DNA of 64,000 nt from Algoriphagus sp. (GCF_030694375.1 NZ_JAUXYL010000026.1:62001-126000); one strand, 5' to 3'. Counted from the stretch's first letter, positions 35,360 to 44,287 are shown. Notes: generated from the letters alone by a model not told the origin. Program-made: numbers and translations.

Positions 35360-35531
35360 ATGTCCCAGCGGGACATCTGGTTGGCAACTTACAAACCGAT
35401 GACCTAGCCCGCGTTCCAGGAACGTATGGTGACATGTGCTTGTAACTTGTATGTTTTACACCAAACGTTCCTACGGAACGAATTCCATAACCTCAAACTT
35501 ATTTCTACCGACCAGGCGTTCCGATGGAACG
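35360..35531. repeat. Cluster of four short palindromes (GTCCC/GGGAC and GTTCC/GGAAC)
   Basis: ATGTCCCAGCGGGACAT (35360-35376), CGTTCCAGGAACG (35412-35424), CGTTCCTACGGAACG (35466-35480) and CGTTCCGATGGAACG (35517-35531) lie within 172 nt. Stems are kept while the loops differ (AG, TAC, GAT). The text between, CTGGTTGGCAACTTACAA and ACCAAACG, resembles repeats I recall from other Bacteroidota genomes. No gene was found in the 35276-35711 gap. Confidence 0.75.
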
Positions 35532-35641
35532 AGAACGAATGGAAGTAAAATACGTATCACAGAATTTCAAAGCCACACCAATTCCCTAGAAAACTTAGTT
35601 GGAATTTTTTAATTCTTTTGAAATGGCGTCGATCTCTTGTA

Positions 35642-35675
35642 ATAAAAAAACCCGACCATTTTGATCGGGTTGTTT
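35642..35675 (-). terminator. Terminator of ffh
   Basis: On the minus strand AACCCGATCAAAATGGTCGGG forms a CCCGA/TCGGG stem (with GATC/GGTC extension) followed by seven T residues; it is 37 nt after the ffh stop. Confidence 0.75.
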
Positions 35676-35711
35676 AAATCCGAAATCGACTATACGAAAT
35701 TCGAAATCCCC

Positions 35712-37052
35712 TTACCTTCTCCCTCCACCTGGAGGCATCATTCGGCTCATCGCCTGCTTCGCTCCGCCCATTTTATTCATCTGTTTCATCAGCTTGCGCA
35801 TGTCGTCAAACTGCTTCATGAGGTTGTTAACCTCCACGATAGTTCTTCCCGAACCATCGGCAATTCGCTTTCTTCTTCGCCCATCGATGATGTCCGGCTG
35901 CTGACGCTCTTTGGGTGTCATGCTTCGGATGATCGCTTCGATCGGTTTGAAACTATCATCATCGATATCCAAACCTTTCATGGCTTTGCCCATTCCCGGG
36001 ATCATTCCCATCAGGTCTTTGATATTTCCCATCTTTTTCACCTGCTCTAGCTGCGAAAGGAAATCGTCAAAATTAAAGTTGTTCTGACGGATTTTAGCAT
36101 TGATACGCTTGGCTTCGTCTTCGTCAAAGGACTGCTGAGCACGCTCAACCAAGGAGATCACGTCACCCATTCCGAGGATTCGCTGAGCCATACGATCCGG
36201 ATGGAAGACATCCAGATTTTCCATTTTCTCCCCTGTGGAGATAAACTTGATCGGCTTGTTCACCACGTGACGAATCGAAATCGCCGCACCACCTCGGGTA
36301 TCGCCATCGAGTTTGGTAAGCACAACTCCGTCAAAATTCAATCGCTCATCAAAAGTCTTAGCAGTATTCACCGCATCCTGACCGGTCATCGAATCGACTA
36401 CAAAAAGTGTCTCAGAAGGATTGAGTGCTTTTTTCAGCTCTTCAATTTCCTTCATCATCTGATCATCCACTGCCAAACGACCCGCGGTATCGACGACTAC
36501 TGTCTTTTTGCCGGTTTTCTTTGCATATGCAATTGCATTGGTAGCGATCTGAAGCGCATTTTTATTTTCAGGCTCGGCATATACCTCCACTCCAATCTGC
36601 TCACCCAATACTTTCAGCTGATCAATTGCAGCAGGTCGGTAGATATCGCAAGCCACTAAGAGAACTTGTCTTCCCTGTCTTTTCAACAAGCTCCCAAGTT
36701 TCCCGGTGAAGGTCGTCTTGCCCGAACCCTGAAGACCGGCAATCAAAATCACGGCAGGATCTCCGCTCAGCTTGATGTCCACTTTGGATCCACCCATCAG
36801 CTTGGTAAGCTCCTCTTGGGTGATTTTGACCAGAAGCTGGCCCGGAGAAACGGAAATCAAAACGTCCCGGCCCAAGGCTTCGGTTCGGATCGTATCTGTG
36901 ACTTCTTTGGCTACTTTATAGTTAACGTCGGCATCGATCAGGGCTCTTCTGATTTCCTTTACGGTGGATGCGACGTTGATTTCAGTGATTTTACCCGTCC
37001 CTTTCAGCGTTTTGAAAGCCCGGTCAAGCTTTAAACTTAAATTATCAAACAT
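35712..37052 (-). CDS. ffh: Signal recognition particle GTPase
   Basis: The 446-residue protein is the SRP54 homologue that binds signal peptides and 4.5S RNA and delivers ribosomes to FtsY. It has the N helical domain, the G domain with GLQGSGKTT near residue 108, DTAGRL near 190, TKLDGDTRGGAA near 247, and the C-terminal methionine-rich M domain (about 300-446; MGDVISLVERAQQ, MSRMMPPGGGRR at the end). Size and motifs are standard. It is a single-gene unit with its own promoter and terminator. Confidence 0.97.
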   Translation of the reverse strand: MFDNLSLKLDRAFKTLKGTGKITEINVASTVKEIRRALIDADVNYKVAKEVTDTIRTEALGRDVLISVSPGQLLVKITQEELTKLMGGSKVDIKLSGDPAVILIAGLQGSGKTTFTGKLGSLLKRQGRQVLLVACDIYRPAAIDQLKVLGEQIGVEVYAEPENKNALQIATNAIAYAKKTGKKTVVVDTAGRLAVDDQMMKEIEELKKALNPSETLFVVDSMTGQDAVNTAKTFDERLNFDGVVLTKLDGDTRGGAAISIRHVVNKPIKFISTGEKMENLDVFHPDRMAQRILGMGDVISLVERAQQSFDEDEAKRINAKIRQNNFNFDDFLSQLEQVKKMGNIKDLMGMIPGMGKAMKGLDIDDDSFKPIEAIIRSMTPKERQQPDIIDGRRRKRIADGSGRTIVEVNNLMKQFDDMRKLMKQMNKMGGAKQAMSRMMPPGGGRR

Positions 37053-37074
37053 TCGGCTCTGCTTCTATTTGGAG

Positions 37075-37082
37075 CAAAAGTA
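37075..37082 (-). promoter_or_regulatory. -7 box of the ffh promoter
   Basis: CAAAAGTA on the plus strand reads TACTTTTG on the minus strand, a perfect TAnnTTTG, 22 nt before the ffh ATG. No good TTG was found 17-23 nt further upstream. Confidence 0.5.
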
Positions 37083-37138
37083 ATGAATTTAAGGGTTTTT
37101 GGGAAGGTGAATGTCTAAAAGGTAAACCAGAAAAGCAG

Positions 37139-37192
37139 ATTGGTTCAAGACTTCAGTCTTGGACCCACAGTTATGCAGTCTTCGGACTGCTT
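37139..37192 (+). repeat. Left 54-bp inverted repeat (two hairpins)
   Basis: It matches the reverse complement of 37566-37619 at 44 of 54 positions. It contains two nested palindromes: AAGACT-TC-AGTCTT and GCAGTC-TTCG-GACTGC, the second with a UUCG-type tetraloop. In the other arm the first palindrome reads AAGTCT-TC-AGACTT, a compensatory base-pair flip. Confidence 0.85.
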
Positions 37193-37273
37193 CATTAAAT
37201 TACCTATTATTATTTGACGCAGTCTGAATCCCTCGCCATCAAAAACTAGTACTTTGAGTTAAACAGTCGAATT

Positions 37274-37576
37274 ATGGCACAGAGAATATCTTTAGTTCTA
37301 ATTCTTATGATATTTTGGGGATGCTCTAAGAGAATTTCCTCAAAAGCGGTGATTGGGAGCTGGTGGTCTCTGCAAGAGGATTCTACTTATTTTGAAGTTT
37401 ATATCAATGAAGAGCAGTTCGTTTTTAATCATGAAAAAGCTTTAGCTTTTCTCTGCGCTCTCAAAAAAACCCCAAAAGTGAAATTAGGATTGAAGTTCAA
37501 AACAAGCTTAAGATATACCAAAAACAATTTCTCTCTTTTTCTCTGTGGTAAAAAATTCAAAGTAAAAGCAGTCTGA
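37274..37576 (+). CDS. Small lipoprotein of unknown function inside an inverted-repeat bracket
   Basis: 100 residues starting MAQRISLVLILMIFWGC, a lipoprotein signal with C17 as the lipidated residue. The mature part (VIGSWWSLQEDSTYFEVYI, FLCALKKTPKVKLGLKFK) is basic and ends LFLCGKKFKVKAV; I do not recognise the family. The last codons and the TGA stop lie inside the right inverted repeat (37566 onward), so gene and repeat are physically merged. The two 54-bp arms enclose about 370 nt that hold only this gene, which looks like a captured cargo. Confidence 0.65.
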   Translation: MAQRISLVLILMIFWGCSKRISSKAVIGSWWSLQEDSTYFEVYINEEQFVFNHEKALAFLCALKKTPKVKLGLKFKTSLRYTKNNFSLFLCGKKFKVKAV

Positions 37577-37619
37577 AGACTGTATTATACTTGATCCAAG
37601 TCTGAAGACTTGAACCAAT
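37566..37619 (-). repeat. Right 54-bp inverted repeat (two hairpins)
   Basis: Counterpart of 37139-37192. Its palindromes are GCAGTC-TGAA-GACTGT and AAGTCT-GA-AGACTT. It starts 11 nt before the end of the small lipoprotein gene and supplies its stop codon. Confidence 0.85.
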
Positions 37620-37631
37620 GAGGTTCAAAAA

Positions 37632-37661
37632 AATCTGTGCATAGCTGTGTCATCTGTGAGA
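37632..37661. repeat. Second copy of the ATCTGTG word repeat
   Basis: AATCTGTGCATAGCTGTGTC then ATCTGTGAGA, three units of about 10 nt, matching 13546-13574. It lies upstream of the YfhO gene. Confidence 0.6.
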
Positions 37662-37754
37662 GAGAGATTACCAAAAATCATATCCTCTCGCTCTTTCCCA
37701 TTAAATCCCTAATTTGCAGGCTTAATTTTGGAGCTTAGCAAATCATCCCTATTG

Positions 37755-40169
37755 ATGCAACTTAATTTTCAGAAAGACCTGCTTCCCCACCTGCTGGGCA
37801 TCGTCCTTTTCTACCTCATTGTAGTCCTGTATTTCTCTCCGATGGTTTTTGACGGGAAAATCATCTTTCAGGGAGATATCCTTCAGTGGGAGGGTTCGGC
37901 AAAAGCAGTCTTGGATCATCGTGAATCTACCGGAGAACAGGCACTGTGGACCAACAGCATGTTTGGTGGGATGCCTTCCTATTTCATCAGTTTGGAGTTC
38001 CCGGGTGATATCACCAATGCTGTGATTTCAGTCCTGACTCTTGGACTTCCCCACCCGATCAATGGCTTGTTTTTCGGGATGCTGGGAATGTACATTTTAC
38101 TTTTAAGCTTTGGAGTCAGACCGGTTTTCGCCATCGGCGGTGCAATTGCTTTCTCTTTTAATACATATAATTTACTTTCTCTCGAAGCCGGACATAATGC
38201 CAAAATCTGGGCAGTCTGTTTGATTCCCCTGATTTTAGCGGGCATTCATCTCGCTTTTGAGCGGAAACGAATCCTTGGCGCAGCACTTCTAGCCTTGGGA
38301 CTTTTGCTCCAACTCAAATTCAATCACCTTCAGATCACCTACTACACGCTGATCATTTCTGTGATTTATGTGGTAGTCCGGATGGTTTTTGACTGGAAAA
38401 AAGAAGGAATTCCCGGCCTCTCCAAAACCATTGGTTTTCTGGTTTTGGGAGCAGTTTTGGCAGTTGGCGGAAATATCGGGAGGCTGGCAACAGCATTGGA
38501 ATATAGCCCCTATTCAACACGGGGAAATTCAACCCTAGAAGCAAAATCCTCCGGTTTGGACAAAGATTATGCCTTTGGCTGGTCCAATGGAAAGTTGGAA
38601 ACCCTGACTTTGCTGATTCCAGACTTTTATGGAGGAGGCAGCAGTACTCCACTCCCCAAAGACTCCGCATCCGAAAAAGTCCTCCGCTCCCAAGGAATGG
38701 ATCCTGCCCAGATCAACGGATTTATCCAGGGCGCACCTACGTATTGGGGCGATCAGCCTTTCACTGGTGGACCGATTTACGGAAGTGTGATTCTGGTTTT
38801 TTTGGCGGTATTGGGAATCTGGGCAGCGCCTAAAGAAAGCCTGATTACCTTCGGGGTGATTATAGTCCTCTCCCTGATGCTGAGTTGGGGCAAAAACCTC
38901 GCGTGGTTCAACTACCTGCTTTTCGATATTTTGCCGGGGTATAATAAGTTTCGTGCCGTATCCATGGCATTGGGAATGACGTTGTTTGCAATTCCGATTT
39001 TGGGAATGATTTCACTGGAGAGGCTGGTACAAAAAAAGGAACTCAAGCCCCTGTTGATTTCGGGTGGAATCGTTGGAGGTTTAGTCTTGATATTGGCGGT
39101 CGCTTCCGGAGCTTTCTTCAGATTTGAAGGTGCAGCAGATGTAAATTATCCGGATTGGCTTGCTTCAGCGCTGAAAACCGACCGAAAGTCCATGCTTTCT
39201 GCTTCAGCCTGGAAAAGTTTGGCATTTATAGTCGCCGCAATGGGCTTGATTTATTTCTACCTGAAAGGCAAAATTTCCGACTTGATTTTAGGAATGGGAT
39301 TAATCGCCTTGATCACTATTGATGTCTGGACGATCAACCGCCGCTATCTCAATGCAGATTCATTTCAGGGCAATCCTTCCCGACAGTTTTTTGCCGAGAC
39401 TCCCGCAGAAAAGTCCCTTGCCCAGGATCAGGAATATTTCCGCGTGCTTCCCTTGACCGAAGGACTGACCCAAGGCGCCCGAACAAGCTATCGGTTCAAC
39501 AGCCTGGGAGGATACCATGGAGCAAAGCTTCGTCGCTACCAAGATTTAGTAGAAAATCAACTCCAGCCTGAATTGGAGGCCTTCATCAAAAAAGCTCAGG
39601 AGGGAAATTTTGACTGGGAAGGATCAGATATCATGAATATGCTGAACACCAAATACCTCATTGCGGGGACAGAAGCTAATGCGGTCTTCAAAAATCCGGA
39701 GGCAAACGGTGCGGCCTGGATACCCTTTGAAATTGTTTCCGTGACTTCAAATCAGGAAGACATTGAGGCTTTGGGAAAAATAGACACAAAATCCCAAGCA
39801 ACCCTCAATACAACTGAATTTGGACAAATCAGCGCAGGATCCGGTCAAATCTCACTTACTTCCAACGCTCCGAATGAACTGAAATACCAAGCTTCTATGA
39901 ATAAAGGAGGCTTGGCAGTATTTTCAGAAATCCATTATCCAAAGGGCTGGATCGCAACAATTGATGGCAAGGAGGCTCAAATACTCCGTGTAAATTACCT
40001 GCTCCGAGGCTTGGAAATCCCCGCGGGAGCGCATGAGGTTGTTTTTACTTTTGCCCCAACCAGCTTTTACGCGACCAAAACTCCGATGGTGATTTTCCAA
40101 TACCTGATTGTCCTGACTTTGATTGGCGGAATCTTCTTCACATATAAAGAAAACCATGCAAGAGCCTAA
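37755..40169 (+). CDS. YfhO-family multi-pass membrane protein
   Basis: Start taken at the ATG at 37755 rather than the in-frame TTG at 37728; 804 residues. About twelve hydrophobic segments lie between 15 and 525, first FYLIVVLYFSPMVF, followed by a large extracytoplasmic domain (about 540-770) and a final helix near 775-795. YfhO proteins are GT-C-like membrane proteins linked to sugar decoration of cell-envelope polymers, e.g. lipoteichoic acid glycosylation in Firmicutes; the role in Bacteroidota is unproven. The gene overlaps the following methyltransferase gene by 14 nt. Confidence 0.85.
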   Translation: MQLNFQKDLLPHLLGIVLFYLIVVLYFSPMVFDGKIIFQGDILQWEGSAKAVLDHRESTGEQALWTNSMFGGMPSYFISLEFPGDITNAVISVLTLGLPHPINGLFFGMLGMYILLLSFGVRPVFAIGGAIAFSFNTYNLLSLEAGHNAKIWAVCLIPLILAGIHLAFERKRILGAALLALGLLLQLKFNHLQITYYTLIISVIYVVVRMVFDWKKEGIPGLSKTIGFLVLGAVLAVGGNIGRLATALEYSPYSTRGNSTLEAKSSGLDKDYAFGWSNGKLETLTLLIPDFYGGGSSTPLPKDSASEKVLRSQGMDPAQINGFIQGAPTYWGDQPFTGGPIYGSVILVFLAVLGIWAAPKESLITFGVIIVLSLMLSWGKNLAWFNYLLFDILPGYNKFRAVSMALGMTLFAIPILGMISLERLVQKKELKPLLISGGIVGGLVLILAVASGAFFRFEGAADVNYPDWLASALKTDRKSMLSASAWKSLAFIVAAMGLIYFYLKGKISDLILGMGLIALITIDVWTINRRYLNADSFQGNPSRQFFAETPAEKSLAQDQEYFRVLPLTEGLTQGARTSYRFNSLGGYHGAKLRRYQDLVENQLQPELEAFIKKAQEGNFDWEGSDIMNMLNTKYLIAGTEANAVFKNPEANGAAWIPFEIVSVTSNQEDIEALGKIDTKSQATLNTTEFGQISAGSGQISLTSNAPNELKYQASMNKGGLAVFSEIHYPKGWIATIDGKEAQILRVNYLLRGLEIPAGAHEVVFTFAPTSFYATKTPMVIFQYLIVLTLIGGIFFTYKENHARA

Positions 40170-40887
40170 GCCGGATCAGAAAGATAAAGTCGTTAGTTTT
40201 TACGATCAGTTTGCCGAGAAGCAACAGAAAACCGGAATCAATTCCCGTCACCTGAGCATTTTGGACAAAGTGAAAGCTGCCGGACTGAAGTCAAATCACC
40301 GCATCCTTGAGGTGGGCTGCGGAATCGGAACTGTCTCTCATTTGCTGGCTACGCAGGTCACGAATGGGGAAGTTTTGGCGGTGGATATTTCTCCGGAAAG
40401 TATTGAAAAAGCCAAAGTTCTCTGGAAACAACAGACCAATCTGGGCTTCGAGGTTTCGGACATGTCGGACTTTGACAAAAAGGGTGAGACCTTTGATTTC
40501 TTCGTCTTTCCGGATGTGTTGGAGCATATTCCGGTGGATCAGCATTTTCGCCTTTTCCAGAATATTAGCAAACATGCGCATCAGGAATCGGTAATTTTTA
40601 TTCACATACCATCGCCCCGTTATTTGCAATGGATGATCGAGAATGAACCCGAAAAACTACAGGTGATCGATCAGCCTTTGGACTCAGGGGATTTGATCAA
40701 AAGCATCACCAATGCAGGTTTTTACCTTGAAAAGATGGAAACTTATTCGCTTTTCTTTGCCGAGAAAGACTACCAGTACTTTGTCTTTCGCGCAGCAAAA
40801 CCGCTAAAAACCTCTACTCCACTCAGCAAGTGGGTTGTATTGAAAGAACGACTGCTCATTCGCCTGAAATATGGCCTAACCAAATAA
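40156..40887 (+). CDS. Class I SAM-dependent methyltransferase
   Basis: I start at the ATG at 40156 (MQEPKPDQKDKVVSFYDQFA), overlapping YfhO by 14 nt; 243 residues. The Rossmann SAM-binding motifs are clear: ILEVGCGIGTVSHLL (motif I, about 52-66), VLAVDISPESIEKA and FFVFPDVLEHIPVDQ. The substrate is not evident. Coupling to a YfhO gene suggests modification of an envelope glycan or lipid intermediate, which is inference from position only. Confidence 0.85.
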   Translation: MQEPKPDQKDKVVSFYDQFAEKQQKTGINSRHLSILDKVKAAGLKSNHRILEVGCGIGTVSHLLATQVTNGEVLAVDISPESIEKAKVLWKQQTNLGFEVSDMSDFDKKGETFDFFVFPDVLEHIPVDQHFRLFQNISKHAHQESVIFIHIPSPRYLQWMIENEPEKLQVIDQPLDSGDLIKSITNAGFYLEKMETYSLFFAEKDYQYFVFRAAKPLKTSTPLSKWVVLKERLLIRLKYGLTK

Positions 40888-40897
40888 CCCCCAACCA

Positions 40898-41425
40898 ATG
40901 AACATCCAGGAAAATGTAGTGGTAGGCCTGACCTACGAACTCAAAGTCAGTAAAAACGAGGACGACATCGAATCTGCTCCATTCAGCGTGGAAATCCGGG
41001 ACGATGAAGACCCGTTTTATTTTATCTATGGGCAAAGTGGGCTTCCTGAGAAATTCGAGGAACTGCTCAGTGGAAAAGCTGAGGGAGAGAATTTTGCTTT
41101 CGTCCTGACGGTAGAAGAAGCCTACGGAGAACCTGACGAGGAATTACTGATCACACTGCCCAAAGAGCAGTTTTCCGGAGAGCGTGGATTCTCACCTGAG
41201 ATGCTAAAAGAAGGTGAGTTTCTTCCCTTAATGGATGAAAACGGCTACAGCATGCAGGCAAAAGTGCTGAAAGATCTGGGTGAAAATCTTTTGCTGGATT
41301 TCAACCATCCTTTGGTGGGATTTGAACTACATTTCGAAGGAAATATCCTGGAAGTGCGGGAAGCCACAAAAGAAGAACTTGCTCATGGCCATGTGCATGG
41401 CGAGCACGGGGAACACGAGGAGTGA
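40898..41425 (+). CDS. SlyD-like FKBP peptidyl-prolyl isomerase
   Basis: 175 residues, no signal peptide, so cytoplasmic. The FKBP start (NVVVGLTYELKV ... PFYFIYGQSGLPEKFEELLSG) is followed by an insert-in-flap region (FVLTVEEAYGEPDEELLITL to LGENLLLDFNHPLVGFELHFE) as in SlyD. The tail HGHVHGEHGEHEE is His-rich, which in SlyD binds nickel or zinc. It folds proteins by proline isomerisation and may serve metal handling. It starts 10 nt after the methyltransferase gene and is likely in the same operon. Confidence 0.88.
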   Translation: MNIQENVVVGLTYELKVSKNEDDIESAPFSVEIRDDEDPFYFIYGQSGLPEKFEELLSGKAEGENFAFVLTVEEAYGEPDEELLITLPKEQFSGERGFSPEMLKEGEFLPLMDENGYSMQAKVLKDLGENLLLDFNHPLVGFELHFEGNILEVREATKEELAHGHVHGEHGEHEE

Positions 41426-41470
41426 GTGATCAGTAGGCAAGAAGTCAGAAAGCTGAAGTGAGAAAGCTGA
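41423..41470. repeat. GTGATCAGTAGGCA / GAAAGCTGAA words
   Basis: GTGATCAGTAGGCAAGAAGTCAG echoes the 34655 repeat; GAAAGCTGAAGTGAGAAAGCTGAA is a tandem pair. They fill much of the 178-nt convergent gap between the FKBP and C39 transporter genes; no strong terminator was seen there. Confidence 0.5.
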
Positions 41471-41603
41471 AAAAAGTACAATGTCCTTTTGTTGGCGGTG
41501 GAGCTTGAACTTTGTGAACCTCGGAGGATAGACAATTAAATGATTAAGCAATGGGGTGCGGGGAGTGGATTGGACCTACTCGAGAAATGAATTTGATAAT
41601 TGA

Positions 41604-43772
41604 TCATATCACTCCTACCAAATCCCGCATGCTATCCGAAAGTAAATTTTCTCGTGTAAGCAGATCAGCAGGGCTGCCAAAATCTACTAAGGACCCATTT
41701 TCTAAAATCAAAACTTCATCCGCAAGTAAGGCGGGCTTAACCCGATGCGTGACGACCAAGACCGGTATGGATACTTTGATTTTCAAGATCAAATCCAACA
41801 TCTTTTGCTCGGTTGTTCGATCCATTGCTCCGGTAAACTCATCCAAAAGTAAAAGTTTGGGTTGCTTGAGCAAAGCTCGTGTCAGGCCAATCACCTGCTT
41901 CTGACCTCCCGAAAGATTGATCCCTTCTTCACCCACCAAAGTAAGATAGCCTTGTGGCAAAGCCTCAAAGAATGAAGATAGACCCATTTCATTACAGAAT
42001 AGGATTGCTTCCTGGAATTTTTGAGGATCACCATCCAGCGTCAGGTTAGAAATCAAAGTACCATTGAATATCTTGATCTCCTGAGGGACATAGCCGACCG
42101 TTTTTCTCCATTCAGCTTGTGAAAGGGAATTAAGATTAAACTGTTCATTGATTTCAATTTTTCCTGCTTCCGCAGGGTAGAAGCCCACTAACAACTGTAG
42201 CAGTGTACTCTTCCCCCCTCCTGATTCCCCAAGCAGCACCGTAAGTTTTCCACGTTTCAATTCAAACGAAACATCTTTCAGCAGCTGCTTTCTCCCGGGA
42301 ATTCGAAAACTGATTTGCGCAAGCCGGACTGTATCTAATACTTCAGGGATTGGATTGTTCGCTTGTTGTATTTCCTGTTCAGCTTGAACAAACTCATAAA
42401 GCCGATCCAGAGCAATTTGTGCTTCTTGGTATTGCAGATTGACCAAAGCGAGCTTGTTTACAGCAGGCACCAACATTCCCAGCATTCCACTGATCGCTAC
42501 CAAAACTCCCAATTCCATCTCAGCTATTGCCACCAAATAGCAACAAGTACCCAATACAGCCACCAAGAACACCGCTCCAGTCATCTGAGCAACTAAACCC
42601 AGCGAATTGCTCACTTGCCCCAGTCGATATGCTTCCTCTTGAAAAACACCATACATCGAACGATTCTTTTCTAAAAAATCAGCCTCCCGACCCCCTCCCT
42701 TGATTGCTCCGATGCCGGTGAGTGTATCAATAAACGTGGACTCAGATCCCGCATACTGCACCATCAAGGATTGCTGTCCACGCTTGATCGGAAAATTGTA
42801 TCGGTAAATCAAAAAAAAATAAATCGGCAAAAAGGCTGAAACCAATGCTCCAGCCTGCCAAGAATAAATGAATATGCAAACCAAAGTGACTATCACAACA
42901 AATGAATCCACCATCAACTCCGTAGTCAGCACCGAGACGGCTCGCTGGATTCTGCGGGAATCATTCATTCGGGAAGTAATGTCACCAACCTTGCGCGAAT
43001 CGAAAAATCGCTTGGGCAAATAGAGCAACTGCTCAAAAAATCGTGAGATCAAACGCAGGTTTAGTTCCTTGCTTTGTCTGATCAGCACAGTGGATCTGAG
43101 ATATCCCAATATACTTCTACCAATTAATAGGATAGCCAAAAGGACTAAGCCTAAAGCCAACTTATCCCATTGCTCCTTAGGAAGAAGCTCATCGATCAGT
43201 TTCTGAGAAAAAACAGCAACCGAAAGTCCCAAAATGGTGACAACTAAGCCCAAGAAGCCGGAAATCAACAAAATGGGAAGATCCGGCTTGACCAAATCCA
43301 AGATCCATTTTTTCTTATTTGTAAGATAATCAGTCTTTAGCTGAAATTCTGAATTCGGCTTAGCCAAGATCATTGACTTGCTTTTCCATATCCGGTCCAG
43401 TTCAGGTCCGGTCAGTGTTCGTTCTCCGATCGCAGGATCCATCACTACGTATCCTTCCGGTACCAGACCATAACAGACAATGTAGTGACTGAATTTTTCT
43501 TCCAGCACTACATGAAGGATCGCTGGTCCATCTAAAAAATCTAATCTTGTAAATGCATCTACACGAAAGGCATCCGTGTCCATACCGGCAGCTTTGGCAG
43601 ATTCGATCAATCCCAATACCGTAGTGCCCTGAATGGCAGTTCCACTTTGAACTCTGAGTTGCTCCAATGACTGATATCCTCCGAAAAAATTGATAACGGA
43701 GGACAGACAAGCCACCCCACAGTCAGAACTGGCTTGCTGCAATACCACAGGTACTTTATCGGGAGCTTTCAT
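41604..43772 (-). CDS. Peptidase-containing ABC transporter (C39 leader peptidase, PCAT)
   Basis: The 722-residue protein begins with a C39 cysteine protease domain: Q12 as oxyanion residue, C18 in SSDCGVACL, H96 in SHYIVCYG and D112 in VVMDPAIGE, all present so probably active. Six membrane helices span about 155-430. The ATPase domain has GESGGGKSTLL, LSGGQKQVIGLTRAL and LLLLDEFTGAMD. PCATs cut peptides after a double-glycine leader and pump them out in one step. It is the last gene of a five-gene minus-strand locus whose first gene encodes a candidate substrate. No HlyD-type adaptor gene is adjacent. Confidence 0.93.
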   Translation of the reverse strand: MKAPDKVPVVLQQASSDCGVACLSSVINFFGGYQSLEQLRVQSGTAIQGTTVLGLIESAKAAGMDTDAFRVDAFTRLDFLDGPAILHVVLEEKFSHYIVCYGLVPEGYVVMDPAIGERTLTGPELDRIWKSKSMILAKPNSEFQLKTDYLTNKKKWILDLVKPDLPILLISGFLGLVVTILGLSVAVFSQKLIDELLPKEQWDKLALGLVLLAILLIGRSILGYLRSTVLIRQSKELNLRLISRFFEQLLYLPKRFFDSRKVGDITSRMNDSRRIQRAVSVLTTELMVDSFVVIVTLVCIFIYSWQAGALVSAFLPIYFFLIYRYNFPIKRGQQSLMVQYAGSESTFIDTLTGIGAIKGGGREADFLEKNRSMYGVFQEEAYRLGQVSNSLGLVAQMTGAVFLVAVLGTCCYLVAIAEMELGVLVAISGMLGMLVPAVNKLALVNLQYQEAQIALDRLYEFVQAEQEIQQANNPIPEVLDTVRLAQISFRIPGRKQLLKDVSFELKRGKLTVLLGESGGGKSTLLQLLVGFYPAEAGKIEINEQFNLNSLSQAEWRKTVGYVPQEIKIFNGTLISNLTLDGDPQKFQEAILFCNEMGLSSFFEALPQGYLTLVGEEGINLSGGQKQVIGLTRALLKQPKLLLLDEFTGAMDRTTEQKMLDLILKIKVSIPVLVVTHRVKPALLADEVLILENGSLVDFGSPADLLTRENLLSDSMRDLVGVI

Positions 43773-44283
43773 GAGTTTTAATTACGGCGGCTTTCAAATC
43801 AGTCATAGAAACAGCACCTTTAAAAAAATCAACCAACACGCCTTTGGAATCATAGACCAAAGTTGCGGGTACCGTAGTAAGCTTAAACTCCCCTGCCAGC
43901 CTGAAAAGTGTATCGGATAAAAAGGTATGATTGGAAAGGTTCACAAAATCATACCTTTCCCTAAAATCTTTTACGTCTGCTACAGATTCCGAAGAAATCC
44001 AGATAAAATTTGAATTCTTCTCTTCAGAAAATTCTCGTCTAATCAATTCCGCTTCAGATTGACAAATCGGACAGGTGGAATTAAAATAGATGAGAACCAG
44101 GGTAGTACCTATATGCTCTTTCAAATCAACGGAGTGACCTTCCAGCGAGGATACTAGAATCGAAGGTAGAGTTTCAAGTAACACTAGTTGATTCCTTTTA
44201 GCAGTATATTTAGAAAAGCCTAACCAAGCTCCAAAGGATAACAAACCAAGAAGTAAAATCGGGAAAATAAATTTAATCCGCAT
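43756..44283 (-). CDS. Membrane-anchored thioredoxin-fold protein (CPIC)
   Basis: Start at the ATG at 44283 (175 residues), where a membrane anchor or signal begins (MRIKFIFPILLLGLLSFGAWLG). A TlpA/AhpC-like thioredoxin fold follows with the redox pair C71-C74 in FNSTCPICQSEAE and the cis-proline loop TTVPATLVYD. It should face the periplasm and make, break or isomerise disulfides, or deliver electrons. The 3' end overlaps the C39 transporter start by 17 nt, so the two are coupled. The head gene encodes a peptide with two cysteines, a plausible substrate; that link is inference. Confidence 0.85.
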   Translation of the reverse strand: MRIKFIFPILLLGLLSFGAWLGFSKYTAKRNQLVLLETLPSILVSSLEGHSVDLKEHIGTTLVLIYFNSTCPICQSEAELIRREFSEEKNSNFIWISSESVADVKDFRERYDFVNLSNHTFLSDTLFRLAGEFKLTTVPATLVYDSKGVLVDFFKGAVSMTDLKAAVIKTHESSR

Positions 44284-44287
44284 AGAA

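Noticed and set aside
35276..35711. Possible CRISPR array in the palindrome cluster
   Set aside because: Repeats are 13-17 nt, unevenly spaced and themselves palindromic with variable loops; no cas genes in the window.
36201..36659. 152-codon plus-strand frame
   Set aside because: Antisense to the ffh G domain, which is highly conserved on the other strand.
37274..37576. Insertion sequence between the 54-bp inverted repeats
   Set aside because: The single gene encodes a small lipoprotein, not a transposase, and no target-site duplication was evident, so it is reported as an unusual bracketed gene only.
37723..37730. TAATTTTG box upstream of the YfhO gene as a promoter
   Set aside because: The box is perfect but no TTG lies 17-23 nt upstream and the local DNA is AT-rich enough to give such boxes by chance.
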